Assembly (NCBI GenBank): GCA_022560025.1
Contig: JAFISE010000075.1
Coordinates: 87,012-151,011 of the forward strand
Reading direction: 5' to 3'
DNA from: Stagonosporopsis chrysanthemi
Taxonomy: Eukaryota; Ascomycota; Dothideomycetes; Pleosporales; Didymellaceae
Length of the DNA: 64,000 nucleotides
Below, one piece after another: positions 1 to 12,127 of the stretch. A program made the translations under genes and the position numbers. The number at the start of each line of letters is the position of its first letter. Position 1 is the stretch's first letter. The notes beneath the pieces are model-generated. The model was not told where the DNA came from. It did no database searches and saw nothing but the letters and a program-made list of their open reading frames with translations.

Positions 1-223
1 TGGCTGGGGCAAGTTCGAAGCCTGGCCTGAACTGGTCAAGGAGGACGTCAATGGAAAGGGGTTCGAGAGCTCGCAGCAGTTGACGGAGCAGCTACTCGGC
101 TTGTTTGGTGACAAGGCTGGTCTGTTAGACATCCTCAAAAAGGGTGCGCTCGAAGAGAGCAAGTACAGATGGGATGGAGAGTGGGATCGTGTCGGTGGAA
201 AGCTGTTCAGGTTGGTTGACTGA
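1..223 (+). CDS. ALG1: ALG1-like beta-1,4-mannosyltransferase, C-terminal end (5' truncated by window)
   Basis: Only the last 73 codons are present, read from base 2 to a TGA at 221-223. The peptide has the ending expected of Alg1, the ER enzyme that adds the first mannose to GlcNAc2-PP-dolichol in N-glycan precursor synthesis. It shows a G-W-x-K-F start, an E-L-V-K-E stretch with N-G-K-G-F, an S-S-Q-Q-L-x-E-Q-L-L helix, and the closing R-W-D-G-E-W-D motif. The human and fungal proteins end in a similar R-W-D-E-x-W block. No catalytic part is visible, so the call rests on tail similarity alone. Another GT33/GT4-type glycosyltransferase is possible. Confidence 0.62.
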   Translation, partial: GWGKFEAWPELVKEDVNGKGFESSQQLTEQLLGLFGDKAGLLDILKKGALEESKYRWDGEWDRVGGKLFRLVD

Positions 224-857
224 TAGTATCAACGTATCCGCGTTCGTCGTTCATCTCTGCTTTGCGAACCTTTTCTTGAGGGACGAGTAATAGAAAATCC
301 AACTAGAGATCAAAGTCGCAGTCTACGTATGGTGGCAGAAGTAAACTAGCGTGATGAACCAAAATCTTACACCTTGAGGCCTGAACTTTACCGCAACCTC
401 ACCACAGTCGCTTTCCCAACTTGACATGCCTCTATCAGAACAGGCTCCTCTCACGATCATCGGGTGCCTTCTGTACGGAGCCTGTATGATGTGGGAGTTC
501 ATGGAAGATGCAACGGCAAAGAATATCGTCATTGCACTCACACTAGTTTCGTCCGCTATCTCCGCACCACAAAGGCCGCCTGCTATATCAGGCTCGTCCG
601 CCCAGCCATGGTCGTAACATCGTAACTCCATTTCTAAGACTATTGCTCGTACTGAACCATCTTTTCGGACGAATATATAACAGTTGCGGCTTGAAGTATT
701 CACATCAAGTATTGCGTCATTATCTATCCCAGCACGCTACATCCAACATACATATTGCGCGCCTGTCTCTTCCCATTTCCTTCTCTAACCTTGCAAGCGA
801 CTGTCACACTTCGAAAATTCTGACTTCTCCACGCAAAGCAACACATCTCAACCCAAC
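224..857. other. Intergenic: ALG1 3' flank and SDR promoter
   Basis: No gene is supported here. A TATA-like heptamer TATATAA lies at 674-680, about 178 bp before the ATG at 858, and a pyrimidine-rich leader precedes that ATG. Short open frames on both strands overlap each other and show no recognisable composition. Confidence 0.5.
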
Positions 858-1870
858 ATGGGTAACCAACTCTCCCAGATGTTCCCGCCGACCCCGGCCT
901 TTACCGAGGCGAAACTCCCCTCGGGCTCCCTCAAGGACAAAGTCTTCATCGTAACCGGTGCCTCAGCAGGTGTCGGCAAAGAACTCGCACGCCTGCTGTA
1001 CTCCCTCGACGGGACTGTCTACCTGGCAGCCCGCTCCGCAGAACGCGCCAACGCGGCGATATCTTGGATCCGCGAGTCCCACCCTTCGTCCAAAGGACGG
1101 CTGTCATTCCTGTACATTGAGCTCGCAGACCTCGAAACCATCGCGCCCGCAGCCTCGGAATTCCTCGCCAAGGAATCCCGCCTCGACGTCCTCTTCAACA
1201 ACGCAGGCGTCATGGTCCCGCCACAGGGCTCCACGACAAAGCAGGGCTACGAACTCCAGCTCGGGACCAATTGCCTGGGCCACTACGCATTCACTAAGCT
1301 GCTCACCCCGCTGCTGGTGCAGACGGCCAAGACAAGCGAGGCAGGCAGCGTGCGCGTTGTCTGGGTGTCGTCCAGCGCGGTTATGGGTGCGCCCACGGGG
1401 GGCGTCGACATGGCCAACCTCGCCTACACAAGCGACAAGTACGCGTTTCACAAGTACGCCGTCAGTAAAGCGGGAAACGTGCTGCACGCGCTGCAGTTTC
1501 GCAAGCTGTACGAGAAAGAAGGCGTCGTGAGTGTGGCTTTAAACCCGGGGAACCTGTCGTCGGACCTCTCGCGCCATGCGGGGTGGCTCGGGGTGGTTAT
1601 CAAAGTGGTGCTGACGTATCCGGCGGTGAACGGGGCGTATACGGAGTTTTTCGCTGGGTTTGCGCCGGAGGTGAAGGCGTTGGCGCAGAATGAGTGGGGT
1701 GAGTGTGCTTGCTTGTGTTGAGTGGTATTGAGTCAGGGCTAACGTGAACAGTGATTCCATTTGGACGTGTTTCCCCTCTGCGAGCAGATTTGGCGGAGGC
1801 AAGACACGAGGGCGGAACAGCTGAGAAGTTCTGGGAATGGAGCGAGGAGCAGGTCAAGTCCTACCTGTGA
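858..1870 (+). CDS. Short-chain dehydrogenase/reductase (retinol-dehydrogenase-like)
   Basis: Exons 858-1698 and 1752-1870 give 319 residues. The 53-nt intron has a GTGAGT donor and an AACAG acceptor. The protein is a classical Rossmann-fold SDR. The cofactor motif T-G-A-S-A-G-V-G is at about residues 33-40, N-N-A-G at 114-117, the V-S-S-S catalytic serine region near 170, and Y200-x3-K204 forms the catalytic pair (Y-A-V-S-K). The spliced C-terminus, R-V-S-P-L-R-x-D-L followed by F-W-x-W-x-E-x-Q, is common in fungal relatives of retinol and WW-domain oxidoreductases. It should reduce or oxidise a carbonyl/alcohol using NAD(P)(H); the substrate cannot be told. There is no signal peptide or membrane segment. 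The start codon lies after an AACCCAAC leader and fits the family's length. Confidence 0.9.
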
Positions 1871-3700
1871 ATGACATAATCTCTGTAGGGTATGTGGTTG
1901 GTCTTGAGGAGGTAGAATCCACGACGTAGTAAAATGTATAGCAGAGACGATTTAGAGCAGTCAGAGCATGACCATACTTGGTGGACTCGTGCGGGTGGCA
2001 CGACAGTAGGATGTTCCAGGCTTGAAGCGCATGTTCCAAAGTGTCACATGGCAGGAAATTGAGTCCCACCTCCTACGCACATTTCGTCTTGTCTTCCATA
2101 AGAGATTGTACTTTAAGAGCCTTTCACTGGGAGCAAATGCTGATGGTCAGGCAATACCTGTGTGTCAACACTGTCAGTGCTTGATTCTACGAGCAAACAT
2201 AAACCGTCAAGTAAACCGTCAATGTGGCAGTCCCAGGTCGAACAGTTACTCTGGTATGTGCCTGCTCTGTTGTGAGCTTCTAGACGAAAGTTCACAGCTC
2301 GCAACGCTCGGTGTGATCAGTAATAGCTGAGGGCCACAGGCGTGCCATCACAGTCGGACAATCACCAGCCCAGAGCGGCGTACTGCGCAACAGAATCACC
2401 ATGAGCACAGCCTAGTGCGGCATATACCGAATGTATCGGTCCTACTGTGAGAACCATTTTGCACTCCATGTTCGCGCCATGGAGACGGGTCGGGCATCAA
2501 CGTGATGATCTGAACTGTCAAGGCTCGGTCAAAGCGAATACGAAATGATATGCAAATGTCGTGCAGTAGTTTGCGCTTGTCTGCAAGTGTGCCGAAGTTC
2601 TGTCGGCTCTGGCCATGGCCACTTGTTCAGGCGTACAGAAGAGGGTGTTGTGCTCGAGTCAAGTCGATGCTGGCCAACAGAAGGCCAGAAGAGGGACTCG
2701 ACGCCGCACCCTTGCTATGCCGCCTCCAGGTGCACACATTCAGGCGGTCGTCATGCGTCCTGTTCTCGTTCGGGCAGCTGCAATGTGGAAAAGAGGTCTT
2801 GTGGCGGAGCAGCTGCAACAGGGCGGCCAATTGGTGGATTGTGATCGTTGTGGACTGTGGCCGGTGGCGGCAAATGAGCCTCATCTCATCTGAAATTGGC
2901 AATCTTTCATACACAAGAAGCATGCATGATTTTCTCTTGATGATTTGCACTGCGAACAGTCGTCAATCAAGAATGATGCCTGTCAATAGCCAAGCTCGAG
3001 GTTGACGTAACGGGGTGCCTGGCGAGCTGCTGAAGGGCAGTCCTGTTCAGCTCGCCGGTGTCGCGACCAACGGGCGGCCTGCGGAAGTTCGTTTTTCGCT
3101 CCGGCGAGACGGCGCGAAAGTCAAAAAGCAGTCCGTCCATGCTTGTCGCCGCACCTAATGTTTGGTTTTGCGCTGTGAATGGCCTTGAAAAGCATCAAGG
3201 CCGTCTACCGTGGCGGGGGGAAATGCGGGTGGCTGGTCGCAGACGGGTAGTATGTGATTGCACACCCAGGATGAGGCAGGCACGCAGGACATGGGTGAGA
3301 TGAGAGGACTGCTGCGTGTTTGTGACGATGCTGGTTTCTTGGTGATTGTGTCATGGACAGGCTGGCAGAGGCACATGCTCCAGCAGGTTGCAGGGCGAAG
3401 GCGCCAGGCGCCGGGGAAAGCAAAAGCGGTTGCGCTCTGGGATGGCGGCGCATGGACCCCCCGTGCAAGTGTGTGACGGGCTTGCCGCTGACTGGTGAGG
3501 TGCATCTGATGGCGTTCGCTGGGCGATGGGTGACAGGTCCGCGAGCTCAACCGTTGCTCTCCTCTTCTGCCGCTTCGTACTCATAATTAAGCATGTCGCA
3601 TTGTGCACGCGTCGCCTGGTGATGCTCCGCCCACGCTTTGGTTCCCGCTGACGGAGATCTCGCCGCGGTACAGCTGCGCGCTTCCAGGGCATGGGGAGAG
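1871..3700. other. Gene-poor intergenic region upstream of LTE1
   Basis: No coding sequence is supported in these 1.8 kb. Open frames of up to about 176 codons occur after 2.5 kb on both strands. They overlap one another, are rich in Arg, Ser, Pro and Ala, and look like by-products of GC-rich DNA. The stretch should hold the SDR terminator and the LTE1 promoter and leader. I see no repeat family or RNA gene. Confidence 0.45.
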
Positions 3701-6700
3701 ATGGCGCTGCAACCAAATGCCTACCCAGGTTCCCCTGCAGCAGGCGCTGGGCAGCGCGAGATGCTTGCCGGCGCGCAAAACACACCCACGGCCCCACGAC
3801 GCGCTGACGACCAGCGCCGCCTGCGACGAGTGAAGGACTCGAAGGAGCAGCTGAAGAGGCGGACCAGGGCACGCGGCACAAGCAACGGCACCATCGACAC
3901 GACGACGAGCAACTCGACTGCCGCCGGGCGCTCCTACACGGTCGCCAACGTGCACAACGGCGTGATCTACCTCAGGTGAGTGCGGCGTGCTTTCGTTGTT
4001 GTTGTTGCTGTTGTTGTTGTTGTTATTGTTGCTGCTGCTGCTGCTGCCGCCGCGGCCGTCTTGCTTGCGCCCGCAGAGGGGCGGCGCGGGCAGGTGCGTC
4101 GCAGCTGGGCCGAGGAGGTTCGCTCTCGAGGCAGGCAGGAACTACCGACGCTCGAGGCAGGCGCGATGCTGTGGCGGCCCCGCGCCCAACGCCGCGCGCG
4201 AGCAGCGAGCAGCGCGCAGCGCGCAGAGCAGCGTCGCCGCCGTGGGCCGCGCTGCAGAGGCCGCAACTGAGGCCGCGACTGAGGCTGACCCCCGCCAGAC
4301 CTGTCGTGCGCGCCGGCAACCAGCGCAACCGTCCCCAGCCCGACCCGTTCGTCTTCCCGCCCGCGACGCCGCCAGACAGCGCAACGCTCGACCCCAAGGA
4401 CCTCGCGCTGCGCCCGACGAGCAATGAATGGGAGCACAGCCTGTACGGCTCCAGGACCCCGCGCTCCGAACCCACGCCGCCGCTGCCGCTGGACCTGATC
4501 GCAGGCTACCAGGCGCAGCAGCAGGCGCAGCAGCAGGCGCACGCTGGCCAGCACTCGACCGCACGCCCGCCCGCCCACGCCCGCTCGTACTCGTTCTCGA
4601 CCGTCGACGACCACACCGTCACCTCGACGGCCACCGAGCCCGGCACCTTCAAGGTCGTCATCGAACGCCCCCCCTTTGGCGGGCGGCCCAAGACAGCCGA
4701 CCCAGCGTCCCTGCCCCTGCTGCAGGTCCCCATCCCTCACTACCGCCTGGGCACGCCGCGCTTCAGCACCAGAGGCACCGCCGACCTGCGCAGCTCCATC
4801 TACACCCGCACCTCGGCCGCCGACGACTTCAGGAGCTCGCTGCTGACGCCCCAGCGCGTCGGCTCGCACTCGTTCCTGTCCTCGCGCCCGCAGTCGGACG
4901 CATTCTCGCCCGTGCCGGCCAAGTTCCGCGCGACCATGGACCGGCCGCCCCTCTCTGCCTCCGCCCCGTCGTCCTCGCGCGTATCACATTCGCCCATTGG
5001 GCCGCGGCTCTTCGATGTCCTGACGGCCAATCCGGACGACCGCGCTATTGTGCGCTTCTCGCCTTCCGGAGAGATACTGGCAGCGACCCCCTCGCGACTT
5101 GTGGCGCACATTACGTCTCCGAGCTTCTTGGACTACGAGCTCCTCTCCGACTTCTTCCTCACGTTTCGCGCCTTTCTGAGCACCAGAGATTTAGTCGCAT
5201 ACCTCATATCACGCTTGAGATGGGCCGTCGACCGACAGGATGACTTTGGTCGCATCGTGCGGGTGCGCACGTTTGTGGCCCTCCGTCATTGGATCCTCAA
5301 CTACTTCGTGGACGACTTTGTGCCGTCTCATGATCTACGCATGTATTTCTGCAACCTGGTCAACCGCCTCTACGGCGATCTCAAGGCTCGTGCAGATGGA
5401 GGTGCCGGCGATGTGAAAATCGTGGGCGAGCTGAAGAAGTGCTGGAAGAGGACCTGTGTCATGTATTGGGAGACCGACGACACCCCCGGCAAGGACTTTG
5501 CCGACGGAGAGCTGCTGCCCGGCGGCTTCGTTGAGCTGCCACCGACCTACGAAGAGCCGGAAGTCTTGGTCACAACACCAGTGACCCCACGGCAGGTAGA
5601 CCGCGACACGAAAGAGACCATGGGGTCAAATCCGAGCGACCAGTTCGCCAGCCGGCATATGGACTGGGCACAGCGGTCTCGCCACACCCCTCAGAATTCC
5701 CTGAGCTCGCCATACGTATCGTCAAATGAAGGCGGCATTGTCCAGGTGCCACTTTCGCCTGGAAGCGAAGGGAGCATGCACATCTTGTCCTGTTCACTAC
5801 CACGACGCGGCTTCCTGAAGAGCGAGCAAGCCATGAACTTGCCTCTTTATCCTCATCCAGTACCACACCCCCCGGCAGCGCCCACTCGATTGGCAGCAAG
5901 CCCACAACAATTGGCATCGAACAAGAACCCTCGTTGGTCTCACACACACAAGCGTAGTGGCAGCTTCTCTGATGCTTTGCGGGACGACAGAGCTCCTCTC
6001 TCGATTCCGAAAAACGCCTCGGTAGATGTAACTATCTCTGCAGTGACGAGTATGCCGGGCAGTCTTGTGCGTGGTGGACTGTTCCAGCCAAGTTCGCCAT
6101 ATGTCAAGCTGAAGGGCACCAGCCTGCGCCATACCCGGACGCGCAGTGAAACAGATGGCGACGACATGTACGTTGACGATGCACAGCTTCGTCCAGGTCA
6201 TGCAAACAGCCCAGGAATGAAGAAGATTCTTGGAAGTATGCGTCGCGCCTTGAGCATCAAACAATCGCCCCACGGAAGCCCTCAGTTGGGAGCTCATGTG
6301 CATCAGCGAATGGCACCTTCTGTACGATCCTCTAATCCAGGCGCAATGACGACGTTGTCAGCAGGAGGACGCAAACAACGCACAATTCGGGCCAAATCTG
6401 AAGTACGAATTGACGCCTTGGCCTTGAAAGTCGGGGAGAGCTTTAAAGAAGCCATTGAAGAGCAGCTAAAGAACGAGTCCCAGCAGCGAGAGAGCAGAAT
6501 TGACCCTCCCGACTTGACTGGGTTCGAGTTCGAATTCGAGAAACGGAGGGCCTCACATGTTGTGGAGCCTATCGAGCATGTCGAGTCTGCCAAAAAGTCG
6601 GATCCTCGAGTATACAGCAATATCACAACCGGAAGCAAGTCGATTCTCATCATTGATGACACTGGGGCACCCCCACTTCCCATGATGTCAGGAGCCTTGC

Positions 6701-9141
6701 CATCAGAAGAGACAGGTGTCTCTAGTGTCTCTCCTCAGGCCCTTCAACGGAACCCATCGATTGCACAACGACTTGCTGAGGGAGACATGGTTGTTGTCCG
6801 CCACTCTGATTTGTACAAGGATCCTACTCCGAAAGTCTCGATCGAAGAATGCCGTCTATCACGTTCTTTAATACATCAGCCTCAAGCTTTGCAAAGACGT
6901 TCTGTATCAGAAAACAGGGAGCAGATGCATTCTTTCAAACGACGAGGTTCCATGCGAAAGTCCATCGCGCGATCTTCCTTGCGTCGACATGCCTCATGCA
7001 ACAGTGTTCTGAGTGGCCGTCAAGGTCCCGAAAGCATAGCCACGTTTATGACTATGTCGTCAGACAACGATCCCTTCTTCCTCGACCGACAGGCGCCTCA
7101 GCCTAGTGGTCCTGGCCGCATGCTTCGGCGAAAGCCCGGAGGTGATCTGCGTGCTGCTGGCCACATTCACGATCTTGAGATGACTCCTCGTCCGCATTCT
7201 ACTGGTTCGATCTCTAATCGCACCCATTCGATCGCAAACTCTGTTGTTCTGCGATCAGATCGCTATACTACTCCAGACCCCGACGCTGGCCCACCGGCGG
7301 AAGCCATCGACGAGACTATTGTTGTGAAGAAACCGATATCCCTGGTAGATACCCACTCGTCTCAGCCCAACCTAAGACCATCCTTCGAAGCGGAGGTTGC
7401 GAAGCTTGCGGCACTGCCGGACGACACGGATGACGAAGGCGGAGTTGAGGCAGCTCTGATGAAGCTCGAAGGTCGTTACGAGAGGCGGTCTCCGCGTGAG
7501 TCTTCGGTACGGGACTCTGTTGTACAGCCGGAAGTTTACCGACCTACTGGGGCCCCCGGGGACCTGTTTATACCGCCATACAAGCCTAAGCGGTCAGAAA
7601 ATGCAGCTGCGCCAAAGCAATCGGAGGACCATGGTGAAATTCACGGTAGCCTCCATCGACCGCTCGCAACTCCTGGTGCGGAAGGCCAAGAAATGTTCCA
7701 CGTATCAGGAGAAAAGTTCAATAGCCGCGTGCCTCCCGTCGTGAGCACTACAGCAGAATCAGAAGACTCATACTCCTCTGTTCCCCTCCTTGACCGTGGC
7801 TTCAGCGACGTTCTGGCTGGTGGGCGCACGCAAACTTTTGACACGATGAGATCGTCAGCCAAACCCTCACCTCTCCAGCTTGGGGATAACACGCCGATTC
7901 AAACAGCGCCAACTGAGACAAAACCTTCGTCTCCCAGCTCATCCATGGAGTATGTGGTCGAAACAGACAGCATGAAGAGGATTCCAAATGGCGCCACTGT
8001 CCCGGTTCCTTCGATTGTGCGCCAGTCGTTTCTTCTAGATGAAGATGAGGATCTGAGTGATCTGGCCTCTACAACAACAGGCGCTAGGTCATCTCATGGC
8101 GTCTGCAGCTTCTTTGAGGACGAGCCAGCGGTGATGACAAGCGCTTCAGACAACCTGCCTACCCACCCAATGCGTCATCCTCCCACGCCGCCTTCCACAG
8201 CCGACCGCTTGAAGGAGGTTGGACCGACAACAAATTGGAATAGAGGGCTACCAACGCCAGGTCTGACGCCCACTGCCTCTCGAACAGATCAGTTCAGCCA
8301 GCAAGCTCTGGACCAGCACGTCAAGTTACAGGACTCTCCGTACATTAAGCAACCTGCCGCCGCAGCTCACCTTCCTTTTGTCCTGGCATATGACGCAGAG
8401 TTGCTTGCACAGCAGTTCACGGTTGTCGAGAAAGACGCCTTGGACGAGATCGACTGGAAAGAACTTATCGAACTCCGCTGGAAACAGTCCTCACCCCAAA
8501 TCCGCGATTGGGTACACTACCTCCGTACGCAGGAAGCACGGGGCGTTGATGTCGTCATTGCTCGGTTCAATCTAGTGGTCAAGTGGGTGGTGTCAGAATG
8601 CGTTCTCACGGAGGACATCGAGGAGCGTGCTCGCTGCGTCGTCAAGTACATTCACATTGCATCACACGCTCGTAAGATCAGGAACTACGCCACCATGTAC
8701 CAGATCGCAATCGCGCTGATATCTAATGATATCTCTCGACTTCACAAGACGTGGGCTCTTGTGCCCCCACCTGAGAGGCAGACAATGAAGGAGCTCGAAG
8801 CGCTTGTCCAGCCTTTGAGGAACTTCCATAATCTTCGCCTGGAGATGGAGACCGCCACGGTCGAGGAAGGGTGCATCCCATTCATCGGTATTTACACGCG
8901 CGATCTGATCTACAACGCACAAAAGCCAGCCTTCATCGACGCTCCGCCTGTAGACGGTGAACGGCTCGTCAACTTTGAACGACACCACACAGCAGCCACT
9001 ATTGTCAAGAATCTCCTTCGTTTGCTCGAAGCAAGCTCCAAGTACAACTTCGCAGTTGATCCCGATTTGATTAGCAGATGTCTCTGGTTAGCTGCGCTGA
9101 GCGATGATGAAATCACTAAGCGCAGCCGCCAATGTGAATAA
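3701..9141 (+). CDS. LTE1: LTE1-type guanine nucleotide exchange factor (RasGEF_N + RasGEF)
   Basis: Exons 3701-3975 and 4299-9141 give 1705 residues. The splice rejoins a Y-T-V-A-N-V-H-N-G-V-I-Y-L-R leader to P-V-V-R-A-G-N-Q-R. A RasGEF_N domain follows at roughly residues 330-475, with the L-L-S-D-F-F-L-T-F-R-A-F core. A very long Ser/Pro-rich disordered middle comes next, then a C-terminal RasGEF domain at about 1450-1705 (D-E-I-D-W-K-E-L-I-E-L-R-W, F-N-L-V-V-K-W-V, F-I-G-I-Y-x-R-D-L). Lte1 proteins regulate mitotic exit and polarity at the cell cortex; in yeast, GEF activity itself is doubtful. Numerous basophilic R-x-x-S and S/T-P sites in the linker suggest kinase control. An upstream in-frame ATG at 3638 is possible, but 3701 starts the better-composed leader. 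Confidence 0.88.
3976..4298 (+). other. 323-nt intron of LTE1 carrying a GTT/GCT triplet tract
   Basis: The donor is CAG|GTGAGT at 3976 and the acceptor is CCGCCAG at 4298. Splicing joins phase 2 to phase 2 and restores an uninterrupted reading frame. At 323 nt it is far longer than the 43-61 nt introns that dominate this window. Its sequence continues as an open frame into exon 2, so a purely ORF-based annotation would wrongly start the protein inside the intron with a poly-Cys stretch. Confidence 0.7.
3995..4053. repeat. Imperfect (GTT)n/(GCT)n trinucleotide microsatellite
   Basis: A run of GTT units with a few interruptions passes into five GCT units and then GCC. It begins about 19 nt inside the LTE1 intron. 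Read as RNA it is U-rich and CUG-containing, close to the donor site. Confidence 0.9.
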
Positions 9142-10171
9142 GCCTCATACCATATAACCCTTTCCTACGGTCCAAACTTTTCTTGTCAATACCCATTCGG
9201 ATTCTTCTTGGCGTCCGGTCCGAGTCACGAACCTATCTGCAGAGCACCCTCTGCACATACATCGACTATCCTCGTCGTCTTTTCCATTTCCTACTAGATC
9301 TGAAGGCTCGCGCTTAAAGATAATCGATTGCCCAGCGGCGATTTCCTATGTAACTCTCAGAGTAATGTACCCACAGGCACATACACGGCCTTAGACGCAT
9401 CAAACTTGACGATGTCGTGTTTGAAGCGTTTTGTTTCCCTGTACGTAGAAGACAAGCCTCTGGTCCAGACGCTCTAATGATACACTTAATTCCCTCAAGG
9501 AAAGCAAACATCCAAGGACAAGTGATACTTCTTTTCCCTTTCAATCTCTAATAGCGTAATCTTTACAATTTGCCTGCGCTACGTAGGAGACGGGATCAAA
9601 GTCCCTTTCTAAACCTGACATCGCCATCCTTCACGCTAACTCTCACCTTCCACCTTCCCCATCAGGCACCTCTTGCCGCACTGTTGGGCTTCACAATCTC
9701 ATGGTCCGCCCTTCGGCAACCATGACGCTCTCTCGCCACCTGCACGCCGAGATAGCCGCGCCCGATTGTATGCACGATCGAGGCACAGCGGAAAACAAAG
9801 ACCCCACTCCCACGTTGCCGCGTGATCCCACCGCGCCCCTGGCATGCGAGATCGTGTCGTTGTTTCCATGACCCGGGCCCGGAGATACTGCGGATATTGT
9901 GCGGAAGGATGCGAAGGACGGGTGGGGGCGAGGGGGGGAAGTTGGCGGAAGGGAGGCTACGCGGAAGGAAGGAAGGAAGGGGGGCGGTGTGGGTGGCGTG
10001 ATCGGGTCAAATGAGCTTTGGCTGATTGCGTGTGTCTGAAGGGTATGTGTGTATGCTTTGGCCACTTTGAGCAGGTTTGTGTGTATACCAATATGTATAG
10101 ATAGATGTGTACCGAAATACGTACGAGGCGTCTGCTTGCCTGTAGCCCCCCCCCCCCCAGTCCAACCCACC
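9142..10171. other. Intergenic between convergent LTE1 and P450
   Basis: This is terminator territory for two converging genes. It has a (GGAA)4 tract at 9963-9978 and a 13-base C run at 10146-10158, directly beyond the P450 stop codon. No gene is supported. The 168-codon minus-strand frame here is Pro/Ser-rich noise that runs through the repeats. Confidence 0.5.
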
Positions 10172-12127
10172 TTACGACTCAAATCTCTCCTCTCCACGGC
10201 GAACCAAACGGATGGGAATGCTCGTGCCCCTCAGCTGCAGCGTGATGATGCTCGCCACCTTTGTCTTGAGCACCGCATCGGCCCTCTCAACCGCCTTCTG
10301 ATACACCTGTCCCCTCCCCACGGCATTCATCGCCGCAACCTCGTCATCAGACGCCCACTCTTCCACCGCAAGCTCGACGCTGTATTTCGAGAAGACAAGC
10401 GCAAGCACAGCCAGGATCTCCACCTGCGCAAAGCGCCGCCCGATGCACGAGCGAAAGCCGTCACTAAACGGAATATACGACCCTTTCACCGGCTTAAACA
10501 GCGACGCCGAGGTATCCTCCCCGGAAGGCCCGCGCAGGTCTTCATCGTCATACCCAATGTCGACGAAGCTGTCTTCGAGCTTCGAGGCCGTGAGCCAGCG
10601 CTCTGGCCGGAACGCATCGGCATCAGCTGCACCCGTGGTGGAGCTTGGACTCGCCGCGGGCGCCGCCGGCGCAGGCCAGTACTTTGGGTTCCGGTGGATC
10701 GCCGAGTTGAGGAAAATGTGAGTCCCACCGGGCATCGTATATGTCTTGTCGCCCATGGTGAAGCTCTGCGGGCGTCCTGGCGCGGTGGACTTGGGGATGT
10801 TGACAATGGGCTGCAGCAGGCGCAGTGTCTCGTTCATGACGGCGGCGGCCATGCCGCTGAAGAGTTTGGGGAAGTGCTCTTCGTAGACCCACTGGTCGCT
10901 TGGCTTGCCCTGAAATGTCCGGTCGAGGTCCTGTTGCAGTCTGCGCTGGGACTCGCGGTGCATGGCGAGGAAGATGAGGGAGAAGTGGAGGGTGTTGGCG
11001 GTGGTTTCGTGGCCCGCGAGCATCAAGACAAAAGCATTGCCGAGAAGATCGCTCTTCTGGATGTTCGTGTTTCCCTCCGTGATGCCGCTGGCTCGGATGA
11101 GGGCATCAAAGAGGTCCATGCCGGCGTTGTTGGTGTCGCCAGACGCGACTTGCTGCTTCTTCATCTCGTACAGCTCGTCCATGTACTGTCCCCATTCAGT
11201 GACGGCGGCACCAACCGTGCGATGGACTTTGATTGGCGAGAACGGCAGATACTTGGGCGGGATAATCTGAGTCCACATGATGTTATGGAGCAATTCGCTA
11301 ATGGCTTCGCGGTAGGTCATCTTGTGGCCGGCTGATTTCTCAGATCCGACCAGCATCGATTTGGTCTCGTCCGTCTCAACGGATGACGCCCGACTCTTCT
11401 CCTCGTGAGGCCACTTGACACGGACATCGAAGCCTGCTGAGCTGATCACGAAGAGAGCAAAACTCATCGTTGCTATCGCTGGGTCGGTCACGGTTTCATT
11501 ACCTTGTCCATTTGGTCCGGTCCAGAGTCCGAGGAGAGACCTTCCGTGGTGAAGAGATTCTTTGAAGACCAGCTCATTGTTCTTTTCACCAAAACTCGGC
11601 GCGGCAAGCTTTCTATGCATACGCCACTCTGAGCCTTCAGTGGCGACGAGATTCTTGCCGTATATGTCAAGAGCACCATACATTTCGAGAGGTTTAGGAA
11701 AGTCATTTCTCCTCGCGGTGATTTGTGTCACAGCCTCCGCATCGGCAACGAATGCTGTGAGCCGAGTTGCTGAGGCTATGATGAAGACGTCTCCACCAAT
11801 GTCCTTGAATGGTGCATGGCCCTTTCTGTATCCCCACTCTGGATCTAAAAGGCTATCACAGGTCAATGGCTATCACGCTCTAAGGGCACGCGCAACCTAC
11901 TCAAACCAGACGCCTCGCCATGAAGCAGGCAATATCACCTCTAGGATCGGGATCCAGATGTAGAAGGTGGCAAGCCAGAATACACTGAAGACGTTCCATG
12001 GTATCACAACGACTGGCAGTCCTGAGCTCTTGGCAAGCGCTATGTTGCTTTGCCACTGTTGATACAGGGCGAACCCTTTGTACAGGGCGGTCGCCGCGAG
12101 AGCGCCGGTGACCAGGGTGAAGAGCAT
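10172..12127 (-). CDS. Cytochrome P450 monooxygenase, ER membrane-anchored
   Basis: Exons complement(11901-12127) and complement(10172-11852) give 635 residues. The 48-nt intron (GTAGGT...GATAG) restores frame through a split Asp codon. The N-terminus is a hydrophobic ER anchor, M-L-F-T-L-V-T-G-A-L-A-A. Later motifs are W-R-M-H-R-K in helix C, A-G-H-E-T-T in helix I (oxygen activation), E-T-L-R in helix K, R-P-E-R-W, and the haem loop F-S-D-G-F-R-S-C-I-G with thiolate ligand C545. It should be a heme monooxygenase fed by CPR; the substrate is unknown. It is longer than the usual 500-540 residues because of low-complexity inserts before the R-P-E-R-W motif (Ala/Pro/Ser-rich) and before the haem loop. 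No neighbouring biosynthetic genes suggest a cluster. Confidence 0.93.

Noticed and set aside
3976..4298. LTE1 starting inside this segment with a poly-Cys/poly-Arg N-terminus
   Set aside because: Canonical donor and acceptor remove it and join a conserved-looking V-A-N-V-H-N-G-V-I-Y-L-R leader.
3967..4869. 300-codon minus-strand frame opposite the LTE1 start
   Set aside because: It is antisense to the triplet repeat and the Pro/Arg-rich LTE1 N-terminus, with no family resemblance.
10049..11335. 428-codon open frame on the plus strand antisense to the P450
   Set aside because: It lies wholly opposite a P450 with all family motifs. Its composition (Arg, His, Val, Gly) is what a mirrored GC-rich coding strand produces.
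9142..12127. Secondary-metabolite cluster around the P450
   Set aside because: The flanking genes are LTE1 and a distant transcription factor. There is no PKS, NRPS, terpene cyclase or tailoring gene nearby.
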